Positions 1-10,876 of a DNA stretch of 64,000 nt are shown here, in pieces. Source of the stretch: Flavobacteriaceae bacterium (GTDB lineage Bacteria; Bacteroidota; Bacteroidia; Flavobacteriales; Flavobacteriaceae); NCBI GenBank assembly GCA_014075215.1, contig CP046177.1:1116001-1180000 (forward strand), written 5' to 3'. A program made the position numbers and the translations under genes. The stretch's first letter is position 1; every line of letters begins with the position of its first letter. Below the pieces are notes generated by a model. It ran no database searches. It was not told where the DNA came from and was given only the letters and a program-made list of their open reading frames with translations.

Positions 1-2056
1 CGATGTATGATGTCCGCTGGGCCAGCCTGTCTCTCCTGATTTCCTGGTGGTCAGAAAAATCTCCGCACTGTTGTTTGTTACATCCTCTACAAATACCCAC
101 CCCGATACCGTAATAGTAAGTATCTTCCGGGTTGTTAACGGCTGTCCAACTATCATTATATACATAGTAATCACTAGTAGCAGCAATCGGGTCAATCCTT
201 CCCGAATAACTTCCCGATTTCTTTTTACTGCTGTCCAGTGTAGTAAGCGCCCTACTCAAACCATTACTGCTATCCCAGTTAGCCATACTTTCAAATCCAT
301 CGGTAAACACGGTCTGTTGGCTGTTATTCGTATTTTTGGTATAACTCAGTCTCACGTTTCCTAAATGATCTTTTGCCTGGTAAATATAATCAAAACCTCC
401 CGAATGATTGGGCGTAGCATAGCCTTCGGGTGTGGAAAAGAACTGCAAAACATCGTTTTCGTATACATAATTGCCGGCATACTGTGTGGTTATCAGGCTG
501 TTGAGGTTTCTTACTTTTTTCTCCATTTTAGTTCCCATAGCATCGTACAGGTAATCAATAAACTTACCTGTACTAAAATATACCTGTGTCGGCAAATTCA
601 GATGATTGTAGCTAATAGCTGTAATTCCTTTATTCTTGTCTTGTATCATATTACCATTGGTGTCATAAGCATAATCCTCATCCGTATTGATACCGTCTTT
701 AAATCCGTAGTTTTTATTTCCGTTGTCGGTTACTTTGGTAAGTTGGTTTCCGTCATAGGTATAGCTTAGATAGTCCATAGTACCGTAGTGTCCGGCATTG
801 GAGATGACAGGGTTGTTTACCACAGCTCCTCTTCTGAAAAGGCGTTGTATATTGCCGTTTTTATCATAACTGATACTACCTATGTTAAACCGAGACGTCT
901 CATTCCAGGCATAGTAGTAGGCTCCGGTAATCCGGTTGAGGTCATCATAATAATAGCTGTATTGTCGTTTGGCATTGTCCGAGGCTGTTTTCCACAATAT
1001 TTGTGAGATATTGCCATTATAGAGATAAGAGCCTGTGTCATTGTATTTGAGTTCCATAGAGAACAAATCGTCTGCCAGTCCTGCCGAAGGGTCGTTGATC
1101 TTTTTTAGCCAACCCCTGATATTGTAGGTATAGTCTACTTCCTGTAGCGGAGCAGCTTCCCTATCCCCTACCTTTTTTTGGATGAGCTGACCCAAATCAT
1201 CGTAATGGTTCTTGACCACGAGTTCTTTCGCTGTACCGTTTACGGTTTGTTTTTGAGTGAGCAGCCGTTCTGCGTGGTCATAGGTAAATACATCTTCTAC
1301 CACAATGGGCGTATTACCGGCTTTGGTATGCGTAGCTCTTGTGCTAAGGACGTTGCCTGTAAAATCTAGTTTGGTCTCCACAATGTCTGTGGTTTGCAAA
1401 TAATCATTTTTGCTATACACATACACAGGTCTTGCCTTATCATCGTAATAACTGACCGTAGTAATCCAGTGGTTTGTATCCAATACTTTTATAAGACTTC
1501 CGGTGGCCAGTCCGGTAAGCCTGTCGGTAGTACTTACGCCATAGCTTGTAGCGGAAGTTGGTGCTCCTGCCCTGTTAAAGGTATAGTTGTCATAATAATT
1601 GACGGTTAAGACCTCTATATGGGTATTTGGAAAATCACTATTGCTATAATAGATTCCCAAAGCACCTTCATTGTTTTGTTTAACCTCATAGTTTTGTTCC
1701 ATACTTTTATTGTCAAAAACCGTTTGCATGGCAGCTCTTGAACTACTGCTTGTTTCGCTATAGAACCCTGTATAGATAACCCTTCCCAAGACATCGTATT
1801 TGGAAAAGAGCCATTTGTTTCGTGCTTTTAAACCGGCATCTTGCGTCAGTACGGGCCTGTTTAGTTTGTCATAGACGATATGCTCCCAACCTTTGCCGGG
1901 AATCTTTTTTTCTATCAGCCGGTTTCTGTGGTCGTATTTATATTGGTAGCAGAGTTTGTCTAACAATTACCGGACTTTTTCTGCTGTTTCCGCTTCGGTA
2001 TACCCTTGTATTCTATGATAAAAACAAGTAAAAGTTGAGATATTATTTTTACTAAT

Positions 2057-3052
2057 TTATGCAGCAAATTTAAAAGTATCTACATAGGGTGTTTGTCGTT
2101 TGACAACGGCAAACACTCTTGCTATTAATTTGTTTCTAATAATGTTAACGGTACTCATTTTACTTTTGCCTTGTTTTATTCTTTTATGATAGTATAATTT
2201 CATTTCTGGGTTATGTTGTATAGCAGAAATAGCGCACATATTAATAATTGCTTTCAATTTTTTATTAGCCAAATGAGAGACTTTTGTACGTCCTTTAATA
2301 CTAGTTCCAGATTGGTAAGGAAAAGGAGCAACACCACAATAAGAGGCAAACTTTCTCCAGTTTTCAAATTTTGAAAAATTGTCAGTAAACACAATCATCA
2401 TTATAGCAGTTTGCATTCCTATACCTTTAACACTAGTAACAAGTTTATAGGTTTCTTTTAACATTATATTTTGGTCAATAATAGCTTGCATTTGAGTATT
2501 AATCTTGTGTATTTGTTTGGTTAGTTCTGCAATCATTTTTTGTTGAACGTCAAAGATTATTTTATACTCTTTTGCTTTATAAATTCTTTTTTGTTCTTTC
2601 AAAGTAACTTTAAAACCAGCTCTTTGTTTGTTAAGTTTTGTCCTTAAAGATAAGAGACTTTTTAGTTGTAATATACTTCTTTTAGGTAGCTTACTGGGTT
2701 TAAGTTCTTCTTTTAATCGATACCCATATAGAGCAATGCGTTTGGCATCAATTTGGTCATCCTTTCCACGAGCAATACCAATAGATCTTTTAATTTCTAA
2801 ACCAGAAGCTATGAAAAAAGATAATTTTTGTTCAGTTAAAGACACAGATAATAAATGAGAGTACATTCCTGTATGTTCAAATACAAACATGGTTTCTTCT
2901 TTAGAGAAAGACGAATTTTTAAAACTCCACTTTAGCATTAATTTAAATCCAGATTTACTGTTCTCAAACTGTTGAACAATTTGTTTAGAATAGATACAAA
3001 CATCAATTAATAATTTACTGACATCGATTCCGATAATTTCATTTGTTTTCAT
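2057..3052 (-). CDS. IS110-family transposase (DEDD/serine recombinase)
   Basis: The 331-aa protein has the two-domain structure of IS110 recombinases. An N-terminal RuvC-like DEDD domain has D10 (IIGIDVSK), E59 (FEHTG), D99 and D102 (GKDDQIDAKR). A coiled middle part covers about residues 115-195. A C-terminal Transposase_20 domain has the helix-hairpin-helix VKGIGMQTA near 208 and the likely nucleophilic serine S248 in YQSGTSIKG. Length is typical for the family and no lesion is seen, so it is probably functional. In the characterised relative IS621 the enzyme is guided by a bridge RNA encoded in the non-coding end of the element, and a matching candidate lies directly upstream here. Confidence 0.95.
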   Translation of the reverse strand: MKTNEIIGIDVSKLLIDVCIYSKQIVQQFENSKSGFKLMLKWSFKNSSFSKEETMFVFEHTGMYSHLLSVSLTEQKLSFFIASGLEIKRSIGIARGKDDQIDAKRIALYGYRLKEELKPSKLPKRSILQLKSLLSLRTKLNKQRAGFKVTLKEQKRIYKAKEYKIIFDVQQKMIAELTKQIHKINTQMQAIIDQNIMLKETYKLVTSVKGIGMQTAIMMIVFTDNFSKFENWRKFASYCGVAPFPYQSGTSIKGRTKVSHLANKKLKAIINMCAISAIQHNPEMKLYYHKRIKQGKSKMSTVNIIRNKLIARVFAVVKRQTPYVDTFKFAA

Positions 3053-3069
3053 AATTTTGTAATTAGATA

Positions 3070-3220
3070 TTAATAATAGTTACTTAAACTAAGACCTTTA
3101 ATAAGGGCAGAAACTGAAATTCTATATGGTTCTAAGTAACTTTTAAAAAGAACGGAGACTAATACGGGGGATGGCTCTAAAAAGCTAGCTGGCCGCTAAA
3201 GTTCACTCCGTTCTTTTGTG
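3070..3220 (-). ncRNA. candidate IS110 bridge RNA
   Basis: Upstream of the transposase are two consecutive long stem-loops. The first has 11-bp arms AAAGAACGGAG (minus 3216-3206) and CTCCGTTCTTT (minus 3157-3147) around a 48-nt loop. The second has 9-bp arms AGTTACTTA (minus 3141-3133) and TAAGTAACT (minus 3086-3078) around a 46-nt loop. Two large-loop hairpins of about 150 nt just 5' of the recombinase match the layout of the target-binding and donor-binding loops of IS621-type bridge RNAs. The first loop contains CTTTAG, also present at the insertion site (GCCTTTAGAC), which could be a target guide; a 6-nt match may be chance. Ends and transcription are inferred. Confidence 0.6.
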
Positions 3221-4574
3221 TTTTTGGTTATCAACAAAATAAGAGTTATTAACAAAGAAAAAAAGAAGCAAAAAAAGAAATTTCATCATAACTATTATGT
3301 TTTTATTTTAAGTAATTATTTCTATTTGCTAATCTAAAGGCAGGTTCTGAGGCAGGCTGACTCTTGTCGTCCTGTCAAAATCCGAAATCACCAAGGTATT
3401 GACACCGTTGGAACTATATCCGCCGCATAGGCGTATAATTTACCATCTCTTGCATAGTAGCTCACATACCTGTAGGCAAACACCCCACCCGAAGATTCCG
3501 AAACCGATGCACCGCCCAAATAGGTATGGCTACCCATAGCCGGATGAGTGTGAGGCAAATCCATAATATACCCTGTTTTAAAGGTACTGTTTGCCAGGTT
3601 TTGCAAATCAAAGTCGGCAACAAATTCAAAAGTTCCCGGTGCGGTTTGTTCTATACCAAAGGTAACGGTACCTGTTGGGCTCCCTCCTGTGAGGAAAGTA
3701 CCGGCAGTATAGCTTTGCATGCCTGTCTGGTATACATTGGTTTTTGCTGATGCCAGCGGAGGCAATACGTAGGTCAGATTACCAAAATCGTCATATACAT
3801 AATAGGTATCATGAAGCTGTTGGTTGTTATAGGTACGTTTTAGCAACACTCTGCCCATCAGGTCTTTAAATTCTTCGGTAGTACGGTCTTTTCCGTCGCT
3901 TGCTCTCCAATTTTCATCTTTGGTAATGGTTTTGTAGCCTTCGCCGGCAGGGTAATAACCGGTGGCTATGACGAGTTCCGGCGATGCGGTGCCTGCGTTA
4001 ACCTGTACTCCAAAACGCAACACTTCATGGGCTGAATTGGTACTGTAGTCATAGGCTATGGTATGTCCGTTTCCTACTTTCCAATCCTTGCCGGGCGCAG
4101 CCTGCTCTAAAATCAGGTTTAACGGAGAGTTGTCAAACACTTTCTCGGAATAGGCATTTACCTCAGCCGGTGCCATTCCCGTAAAATCCTCCGGGTATTT
4201 GCTTTTATAAAACGCATTGATTGCTACGGACATATCTCCGCTTCTTATATTTTCATTATTGCTCCCCTTAGCATAAGGCAGGTATTGTTTTATCTGTCTG
4301 CCATACGCATCATAGGTCGTATGGATAATGATATCCTCTTTATTGCCTCCTGCTTGTTTGGCAATATTTTGTACGGGTCTTCCCAAACCGTCATAGTACG
4401 TAATGCGTTCTGCTTTTTGGTCATGAGTCAGGGCTGCTGCGTTGGCAGCACTTGTATTTCCGTCTGTGGTTCTTACTTTAAAGATCGTATTTTTAACATA
4501 ATTTTCCGTACCGGTTTGTGCCCATACTGCCATGGGAATAAACCATAAGATATAAAGTAGCTTTTTCATCGTCT

Positions 4575-7500
4575 TTAGTTTTTATAGTGGTATTGATTTT
4601 TACTTAATATATTGCCCTGAGTGTCTTTTATATATTCCAACCTGTTAAAAGTGCCATAGGTATAGTATAGGGTTTCTCCTCTTGCGTCTGTCATACTGGT
4701 GATTCCTATCAAAGGGTCGTAGGTATAGGTAGTTATCTGCGCATTTACAAGATTGGGAAAATAGGCGGGGTTTCTGAGCTTTGCCAGTGCTACTCTCAGC
4801 TGCCCTTCATTGCCTGCATCTCCAAAAGTGCTGTCATCATCTGCATTGGATTTGGAAATAATCTCCAAAAGCGTACTGCCGGAAACATCGTCAAAGGTGG
4901 CATTTTCTATCTTTGCCAGTAATTGACTGCCCTGATAACCCCATATCAAAACCGTATGTGCTGCATCGGCACTTGAAGAAACCTCTATCGGGTTGGCATG
5001 GTCATCATACAAATGAATCTGATATGCTGTCAGGTCTTTATCAAGAGTACAATGGTAATCATTGCTCCACTGGGAAGCTTTTGTGAGTATTTCCCGGGTA
5101 TTGCTAATAGAGCTTTCAACAATAGGGATTCCACCGGCAATAAGCCTGGGAGGCATTCCCTCTTTTGGGGTGTACTGATACGTTTTATATAAAAGCAACT
5201 GATTGCTGACCAGATTACGGTCTTTATATTCTTTTACATAAAAAGGAGTGGCGATCTTGTTGTTTTGGGTAAGTTCCAAAAGCGGCAGCCTGATATCACT
5301 TTCTCCTTCACAGGGAAGTGCTGCGGGTTTTGGACCGGTAGTGTATTGAATATCAAACTGCGGATTGCTATAAGGGTAATGATACCTTGTTTTATAAGTG
5401 CTGCCTGTCGAATTTGCCACATTTTTCTCGCTGACAAACGGATAGTTGTCTTCATAAGCGTAAGCGGTAGTAGTGCTTATTTGACTGCCGTCTAAATGAT
5501 AAGAGATGCTTTGAGTCTCTTTAAGCAGGTTTCTTTCGATATGTATAGAAGCAGATTCCGACATAAATACCGGCGCATAATCACATCCTTCGGCGGCGTC
5601 TAATCCTCTGGAGTTGATCACCGAATTGCTGATAGGGACCGATGTATATCTTTTATGCTGGTAGGTGTTGATGGTTCTGGCCACATAATGACCGGCCTGA
5701 TTGTAAACAGCTTCTTCTTTTAGACTGCCTCTAAAGAGGTCTGCATCTGTCATCATATCGGGGAAAGTGCCGTTGTTTATACGGAGCACTGCCCTGTTGT
5801 GAGGGTTTGACGGCAAGCTGACGATTGCATCCGTATTCGGGTAGTCTGCTGCAGATGTATACTCTTTAAGGGTATATCCGTTGCCTGTTTCATATACTTT
5901 TACTCTGGAATAGCCTACAAAAGACGATTGTGTCAGTTTTAAGTTTGCCAGCTGGGTCTGATAGATTCTAAGACCGTCATACGAGCCGCTATATCCCGGA
6001 GTTTCCATTACGTAGTCATTGAATCGGGTAGGTTGATGATAGTCCCCGAGCTTTGTCCGTTGCTTTTTTTGTACTGATAGGAAATCTCTCTTTCCAGGGA
6101 ATGGTCATGGCCGTAGATGCGTTGTTTTTTTATTCTAAGCCCGCCTCCCTGTATGGTTTTCCCAGTAAGATAAAGTTGTTAGACTCACTCTCCAGGAGGG
6201 TATACCCTCCTGTGGGGTAGGTTATTTTCTCCAGAAGCGCTGCCCTGACATACGCTTCATTAGAGGCCAGTGAGAAATTACCCGGTAGTTGGGTATAGTT
6301 TGAATTTCCGATATCAAAAGGTAAAAACGAATATTTTCCACTATTAGGATAATGGTAGGTCTTTGGAATATAATGACCTGATGTCGTCGGAGCAGGGGAG
6401 GCTACTTCTCCGTTATGATATCCTAAAAAATCAGAAACCCATGAATTTCTTTTAGGAAGTTTTGTTGTATTGTATTCTAAGGTATAGCCCGGAATACTAT
6501 TTGTCCCACCGGGTTGTGCAAAATAGACTTCATCCAAAACCAATCGGTAACATTCGGGCTGGGAACAGTTTTCTACAGAACGAATATGAGAGTACACAAA
6601 CCGAATGTCTTTGATAACGGTTCCATGTACATCTTTTACAATAATTTTTGATAACGCTTTGTTGTCCAGAGCAATATTGCCTGAATAATCGGGTAAGTCC
6701 AAACGGGTAAACTCATAAAAGAATACGATCTCTCCCTGGTCAAAACGAATTTTTTTAAGCGTTCTTTTTTTATGAAAGTTTGTCTGAACATTTTTAGAGC
6801 CCAGCGTTTGGTCGGGCCTAAAAATTCCTTTTGTTTTCCAAAACTCATTTTGCTGATAAGGCAGGTGATAGTCAAAGTGAACCGAACTATTGGTTATGGG
6901 GTCAAACAGGGTAGTGAGTTTTTGAGTATCTATAAAACGATTGACACGCAGGGGTTGTAAGGGTGAGAAATTACTTTCGTCCCAACTGGTAACCTGATTG
7001 CTGTTTACATTTAGGGAAAAATCGCTAAAGGTATATACAAATCCGTGGGTGTTGGTAATTTTTGTACTGACAAGGCCCTGAGCGTATGCTATAACATCAC
7101 CGCTACCCGGGTGTAGATCTAAGTTTGAATTATATAGCCAGGCTTTCATTTTTATCATGTTGCCTTGTTTGTTCAGCTCCAAACCATTGAGTTTGTACTG
7201 GTCTTTATCCAGAAAATTATAGTTATAATTGGGATTGAGCTCGGGAATAAACCGGGTATTTAAACCGGGAGCACTTGCAAAAAAGTAATCCGGCTCTCCG
7301 TCTCTGGTGATATATGACGAGCAATCTGCTCCCTGTGTATCCGAGAGATATCCTTGATTCCAAAGCCGGACGGTGAGTCGGCAGGCTTTAGATCATGTAA
7401 TCCGTTGACTTGACGAACGACACTTCCTCCGGCGTTTAGACTCTAACCCAATCCTACACTTGAAGCGACCTCGTCTACTTTGATGCCTCCGCAATTATAA

Positions 7501-7735
7501 GCTATGGAAATGGGGATAGACATGCTTCCCAGTTTTATTTCATATAAGGGAATGGAAATAGCGGGTTTTCCGGTGTATTCACTGACAGGTAAAAAATGAA
7601 TCTTACTAAAAGCAGCAACATCGGGTGTTTGTGAGGGGATAAACTGCTAGATACCGTTTTTTTCTTGTGACCAGATAGTTAAGGTCATCCATAATAAGGT
7701 GTTAAAAAAAGCTCTTTTATTTTTTATTTGAATAT
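4575..7735 (-). pseudogene. large secreted protein of the RHS locus, multiply frameshifted
   Basis: Originally about 1050 codons upstream of the DUF6443 gene (5-bp gap), now in several pieces. Remnants in order: a signal-peptide-like start (FFNTLLWMTLTIWSQEKNG, 7715-7665); a TAG before QFIPSQTPDVAAF; ISIPLYEIKLGSMSIPISI; VGLG followed by TAG where the family has Trp (VGLGWSLNAGG, about 7443); LNAGGSVVRQVNGLHDLKP; a frameshift near 7352 before GYLSDTQGADC; the open stretch 7182-6130; a frameshift near 6140 before GLRIKKQRIYGHD; another near 6010 before METPGYSG; then an open stretch to a TAA at 4575. The first lines resemble the SpvB-like start of RHS proteins. The original start codon is not clear. 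At least five lesions make this a pseudogene. Confidence 0.85.
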
Positions 7736-7988
7736 TTTTTAATCAGAAATATAGTAAATGTACTTGTTTTAGCATACTATGCACCAAAAACTTTCAACAG
7801 GGTTAAAAACCATTGTTGTCCAATTAAAAAATGCCGGTCACTTGTGAATTGATAAGAAGCATCATCAGCACATTTTAGAAATCTTTCAATCTTTTAATTT
7901 TTTAATCTCTCAATCAATTGCTATTGAGAAGATAAAGATTTATAATTGTGAATTTAAAATTTGTAACCTATATAAAATAGTATCATAC
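7736..7988. other. intergenic region with repeat upstream of glycosyltransferase
   Basis: This is an AT-rich spacer between the divergent RHS locus and the glycosyltransferase gene. No gene is seen. A segment at 7881-7967 (TCTTTCAATC...TTTTTTAATC...ATTGTGAATTTAAAATTTG) recurs in shortened form at 9451-9500, just upstream of the HAD phosphatase gene. Confidence 0.6.
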
Positions 7989-9371
7989 GTGTTTTTCTCT
8001 CAAAAATACCGGTCAATTACAGCTATTATTGTTAGTGTTGCGCTGTACTTTTTGTTTGCCTATGACCTGGACAGAACCAACTTTTATCAACTAACAACAC
8101 TCTATATAAGTCTCCTTATTCCTTTTTTCTATTTTATAAGAAAGGAGAACAATCATTTTTCTTTTTTGGTGGCAATTGCTATTTTATTTCGATTGACTTT
8201 TTTGTTTGCCATTCCAAATTTGTCGCAAGATTTCTACCGGTTTATCTGGGACGGGAGAATGATTTTGGAAGGATTGAATCCGTATATTTCATTGCCGCAA
8301 ACATATATAGAGCAAAGAAGCTTTCCAATTCCTCAAGCAGTTGAACTATACGCCGGAATGGGTGATCTAAACGGTAGTCATTATACCAATTATCCGCCTG
8401 TAAACCAACTGTGCTTTTTAATGGCTGCCATCTTTTCAAATTCCAGTATTTTGGGAGCGGTTATCGTAATGCGACTGCAAATCATTTTAGCAGATATTGG
8501 AATTATCTATTTTGGGAAAAAGATTTTAGAGCAATTACACTTGCCTGTTCATTATATCTTTTTATATATCTTACATCCGTTTATCATTATTGAACTAACG
8601 GGAAATCTCCACTTTGAACCTGTCATGCTGTTTTTCTTAGTATGGAGTTTGCATTTATTACTACAAAAAAAATGGATCTGGGCAGCAGTTGTTTTAGGAC
8701 TTTCTGTTTCCGTGAAATTAATTCCGCTTTTATTTCTGCCCTTATTTTTTCAGTGGTTTACTACAACTCCGGCTTATCAGGCTCAGGGTAACAAAGCTAT
8801 TAACATAATAAAAGGCTTTCTTCGATTTATTTCTTTTGGAATGCTTGTTATAATAATTAATATGCTATTATTCCTTCCTTTTCTTTCCTCCGAATTGATA
8901 AGTAGTTATACGAACTCTGTGGGGCTATGGTTTCGAAATTTTGAATTTAATGCAAGCCTGTACTATATTGCCAGAGAAATAGGGTATTTATTTAGAGGTT
9001 GGAATGAAATTGCTATCATAGGGAAGATCATGCCCGGTATTGCAGTCATTTTTCTGGCAATGATTACGTTTTTCAGGAATAATACATCACCACAGCAATT
9101 GATTACAGCTTTACTCCTAGGACTCACTTTTTATTACTTTACCACCACCACCATGCACCCCTGGTATTTAGCCACTTTGGTTTTGCTGTCGGTTTTTACC
9201 AAATATCGATATCCGATCGTTTGGAGTGTAGCGATTATCTTAAGTTATCAGGCATATGCCAATGATCCGTGGAAAGAAAATTTATGGTTTGTGGGTATAG
9301 AATATATGATTGTTTTTGGCATGTTGTTTTGGGAACTAAGGCCATTAAAAAAACAAGAGAGGCTAAAATAG
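7989..9371 (+). CDS. GT-C (GT87-like) membrane glycosyltransferase
   Basis: A 460-aa, very hydrophobic protein with roughly 11-12 predicted membrane segments. It carries the sequence SQDFYRFIWDG near residue 79 followed by LNPY, typical of GT-C mannosyl/glycosyltransferases that use polyprenyl-phosphate sugars and act on the outer face of the inner membrane. The catalytic acidic residue is probably the Asp in SQDFYR. A later TMHPWYLATL segment (near 390) is also characteristic. It is called GT87-like from this pattern; donor and acceptor cannot be read from the sequence. The HAD phosphatase follows after 140 bp and is probably a separate transcription unit. The start is the first ATG-like codon (GTG is used at 7989). 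Confidence 0.75.
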   Translation: MFFSQKYRSITAIIVSVALYFLFAYDLDRTNFYQLTTLYISLLIPFFYFIRKENNHFSFLVAIAILFRLTFLFAIPNLSQDFYRFIWDGRMILEGLNPYISLPQTYIEQRSFPIPQAVELYAGMGDLNGSHYTNYPPVNQLCFLMAAIFSNSSILGAVIVMRLQIILADIGIIYFGKKILEQLHLPVHYIFLYILHPFIIIELTGNLHFEPVMLFFLVWSLHLLLQKKWIWAAVVLGLSVSVKLIPLLFLPLFFQWFTTTPAYQAQGNKAINIIKGFLRFISFGMLVIIINMLLFLPFLSSELISSYTNSVGLWFRNFEFNASLYYIAREIGYLFRGWNEIAIIGKIMPGIAVIFLAMITFFRNNTSPQQLITALLLGLTFYYFTTTTMHPWYLATLVLLSVFTKYRYPIVWSVAIILSYQAYANDPWKENLWFVGIEYMIVFGMLFWELRPLKKQERLK

Positions 9372-9450
9372 CAGGAAACAGATTATTTTTACTATGTTCG
9401 TAATTGTAAAAGTTCAACTAATTTGAAAATAAATTTAGCGTTCCTTCTCA

Positions 9451-9500
9451 ATCTTTCAATTTTTTAATCAATTAATATTGTGAATTTAAAATTTATAACT
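9451..9500. repeat. short repeat shared with 7881-7967
   Basis: The segment ATCTTTCAATTTTTTAATC...ATTGTGAATTTAAAATTT upstream of the HAD gene is a shortened near-copy of 7881-7967 upstream of the glycosyltransferase. Its position 10-20 bp before both start codons could mean a copied leader or promoter. Confidence 0.5.
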
Positions 9501-9511
9501 TATTTCATTTC

Positions 9512-10324
9512 ATGGAGCTATCAAAAGTGAAACTTATTGTTTCAGACATGGACGGAACCTTATTAAACTCACAAGAAAAAGTTAGTGAACTGTTTTTTGA
9601 GCTATTTTATCAACTTCAAAAACTGGGGGTTCATTTTGTAGCAGCAAGCGGGAGGCAATACAATAGTATTATCCATAAATTAAACCCTGTAAAAAACGAC
9701 ATTACTGTTATTGCCGAAAATGGAGGAATGGCAAAAAGGAAAGATGACGTATGGGTTTTACAAACACTGAATCCCAAAAAAATAGCAGCTATTATTCCCA
9801 CTCTTAGAAGTATTGAGAACATTTTTATTATTTTATGCGGAAAAGATACTGCCTATGTTGAATCTACGGACGAACATCTTATTGCGATGTTTAAAGAATA
9901 TTACGGGAATCATAAGATGGTGGAGGATTTAACCAAAGTTGTATATAATACCGATTTTTTGAAAATTGCCTTGTATCATTCCGAATGCTCTGAGAAAAAT
10001 ATATACCCCAAAGTACGGCACCTGAAAGATGAACTGCTCTTAAAAATTTCAGGTAAAAATTGGCTGGATATCTCTAACCCTGAAGCAAATAAAGGAAATG
10101 CCTTACAGGTTGTTCAGGAAAAGTTGAATATTACTCAAAATGAAACACTGGCTTTTGGAGATTATCTAAATGATATTGAGATGTTACAACGAGCATCTTT
10201 CAGTTATGCCATGAAAAACGCACATGATGATGTCAAAAAAACAGCTCGCTTCACAACGGAAAGCAACAATGATTTTGGTGTGGAAAAAGTGTTACAGCAA
10301 GTGATTCGGGCAAAATTAACCTAA
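9512..10324 (+). CDS. Cof-type HAD-IIB phosphatase
   Basis: A 270-aa soluble sugar-phosphate or nucleotide phosphatase of the Cof/HAD-IIB family. Motif I is SDMDGTLLNS with nucleophile D12 and acid/base D14. Motif II is AASGRQ. The motif III lysine is in PEANKGNAL near residue 192. Motif IV is FGDYLNDIEML near 217. The type-IIB cap lies between motifs II and III. Members usually hydrolyse small phosphorylated metabolites; the substrate cannot be predicted. Length is normal and the gene looks intact. Its stop overlaps the stop of the convergent broken regulator gene. Confidence 0.92.
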   Translation: MELSKVKLIVSDMDGTLLNSQEKVSELFFELFYQLQKLGVHFVAASGRQYNSIIHKLNPVKNDITVIAENGGMAKRKDDVWVLQTLNPKKIAAIIPTLRSIENIFIILCGKDTAYVESTDEHLIAMFKEYYGNHKMVEDLTKVVYNTDFLKIALYHSECSEKNIYPKVRHLKDELLLKISGKNWLDISNPEANKGNALQVVQEKLNITQNETLAFGDYLNDIEMLQRASFSYAMKNAHDDVKKTARFTTESNNDFGVEKVLQQVIRAKLT

Positions 10325-10814
10325 TCTTCTAAAAAGGTTCTATAGCGACTGCCCCAATGGTTATTTTCATGATCATTTGCAGTATCTTCATTTGTCAATA
10401 ACGCATTTTTATCTTCGCTATTCTTATTCCAAAGCCAAGTTATATCAGTATTACGGTAGATATTCTTAAAAGTGATACCGATTCGTCATTCTTTTTTTTA
10501 GTTCTTTTAAAAACGTTTTCTTTATCTTAAATTCTTTTCCCATTATAGACAGTTGATTGCCATTTGTACGACCGTCCAATATATTGGGAGAAATATTAGC
10601 AATCGTTGTATCGCTAATCCTTACAAAGTAAGGTGGTAATTCTGTCAGTAATTTTTTCTACTTTATTTGCTGTTAATAGGATTAATGAGGTTGGCCCTGT
10701 AACCAGCAATACTATACTGTCGTTACCTACAGGATGGCTATAGGTGTGAGACAGGTTATTGGTATTATTGTATGAGTTTTAAAAGGGTGAGGTTGCCGTA
10801 CTTAAATGTACCAT
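10321..10814 (-). pseudogene. decayed LytTR-type DNA-binding regulator
   Basis: Translating the minus strand in shifting frames gives one coherent protein of about 160 aa: MVHLSTATSPF, then NSYNNTNNLSHTYSHPVGN, DSIVLLVTGPTSLILLTANK, LLTELPPYFVRISDTTIANI, NILDGRTNGNQLSIMGKEFK, IKKTFLKELKKRM, and C-terminus HWGSRYRTFLED. At least three frame changes separate these pieces, near 10780, 10655 and 10480. The central part follows the LytTR pattern: an F-x-R-I-S segment, then a basic K-x-x-L-K-E-L-K-K helix. It ends against the HAD gene and faces away from the Tc toxin operon, so it may once have regulated it. The assignment rests on pattern similarity only. Confidence 0.55.
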
Positions 10815-10876
10815 TGTAGATATACTTTAAAAAAAAATGTGTAACTTACGGATGTAAAAACCTAACTACCGACATC

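Larger units (their letters stand above)
1960..3333 (-). mobile_element. IS110-family insertion sequence inside the RHS gene
   Basis: The inserted unit is about 1.37 kb: one transposase gene, about 280 bp upstream of it with strong RNA-like structure, and about 95 bp downstream. There are no obvious terminal inverted repeats or target duplication, as expected for IS110. The limits are inferred by rebuilding the interrupted RHS reading frame: on the minus strand CCT-TTAG at 3340-3334 and TTAG-ACAAACTC at 1963-1953 join into an uninterrupted in-frame sequence. The exact cut within TTAG cannot be assigned. Confidence 0.75.
1..4569 (-). pseudogene. DUF6443/RHS-repeat surface protein gene, split by IS110 and frameshifted
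   Basis: This is the N-terminal and central part of a large secreted RHS/YD-repeat protein that continues past the left edge. It starts at 4569 with signal peptide MKKLLYILWFIPMAVWAQ, then a DUF6443-like region (YYDGLGRPVQNI) and YD-type repeats. Three lesions are visible. Near 3417 one base is missing: the current frame stops at 3388 (VPTVSIPW), but the next frame continues YSSNGVNTLVISDFDR. IS110 DNA separates NLPLD from KLCYQYKYDHRNR; joining the two TTAG sites restores an in-frame LPLDKLCYQYKYD. Near 111 an extra base shifts TYYTVSGWVFVEDVTNN out of frame. From 1960 down to about 112 the frame is fully open. Proteins of this family often end in toxin or adhesin domains, but that end lies outside the window. 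The upstream partner gene is also broken, so the locus is probably dead. Confidence 0.85.

Noticed and set aside
3203..3289. Small minus-strand ORF starting MMKFLFLLLFFFVNNS
   Set aside because: It lies in AT-rich DNA at the end of the IS110 element, runs into the candidate bridge RNA, has only 28 codons and no support.
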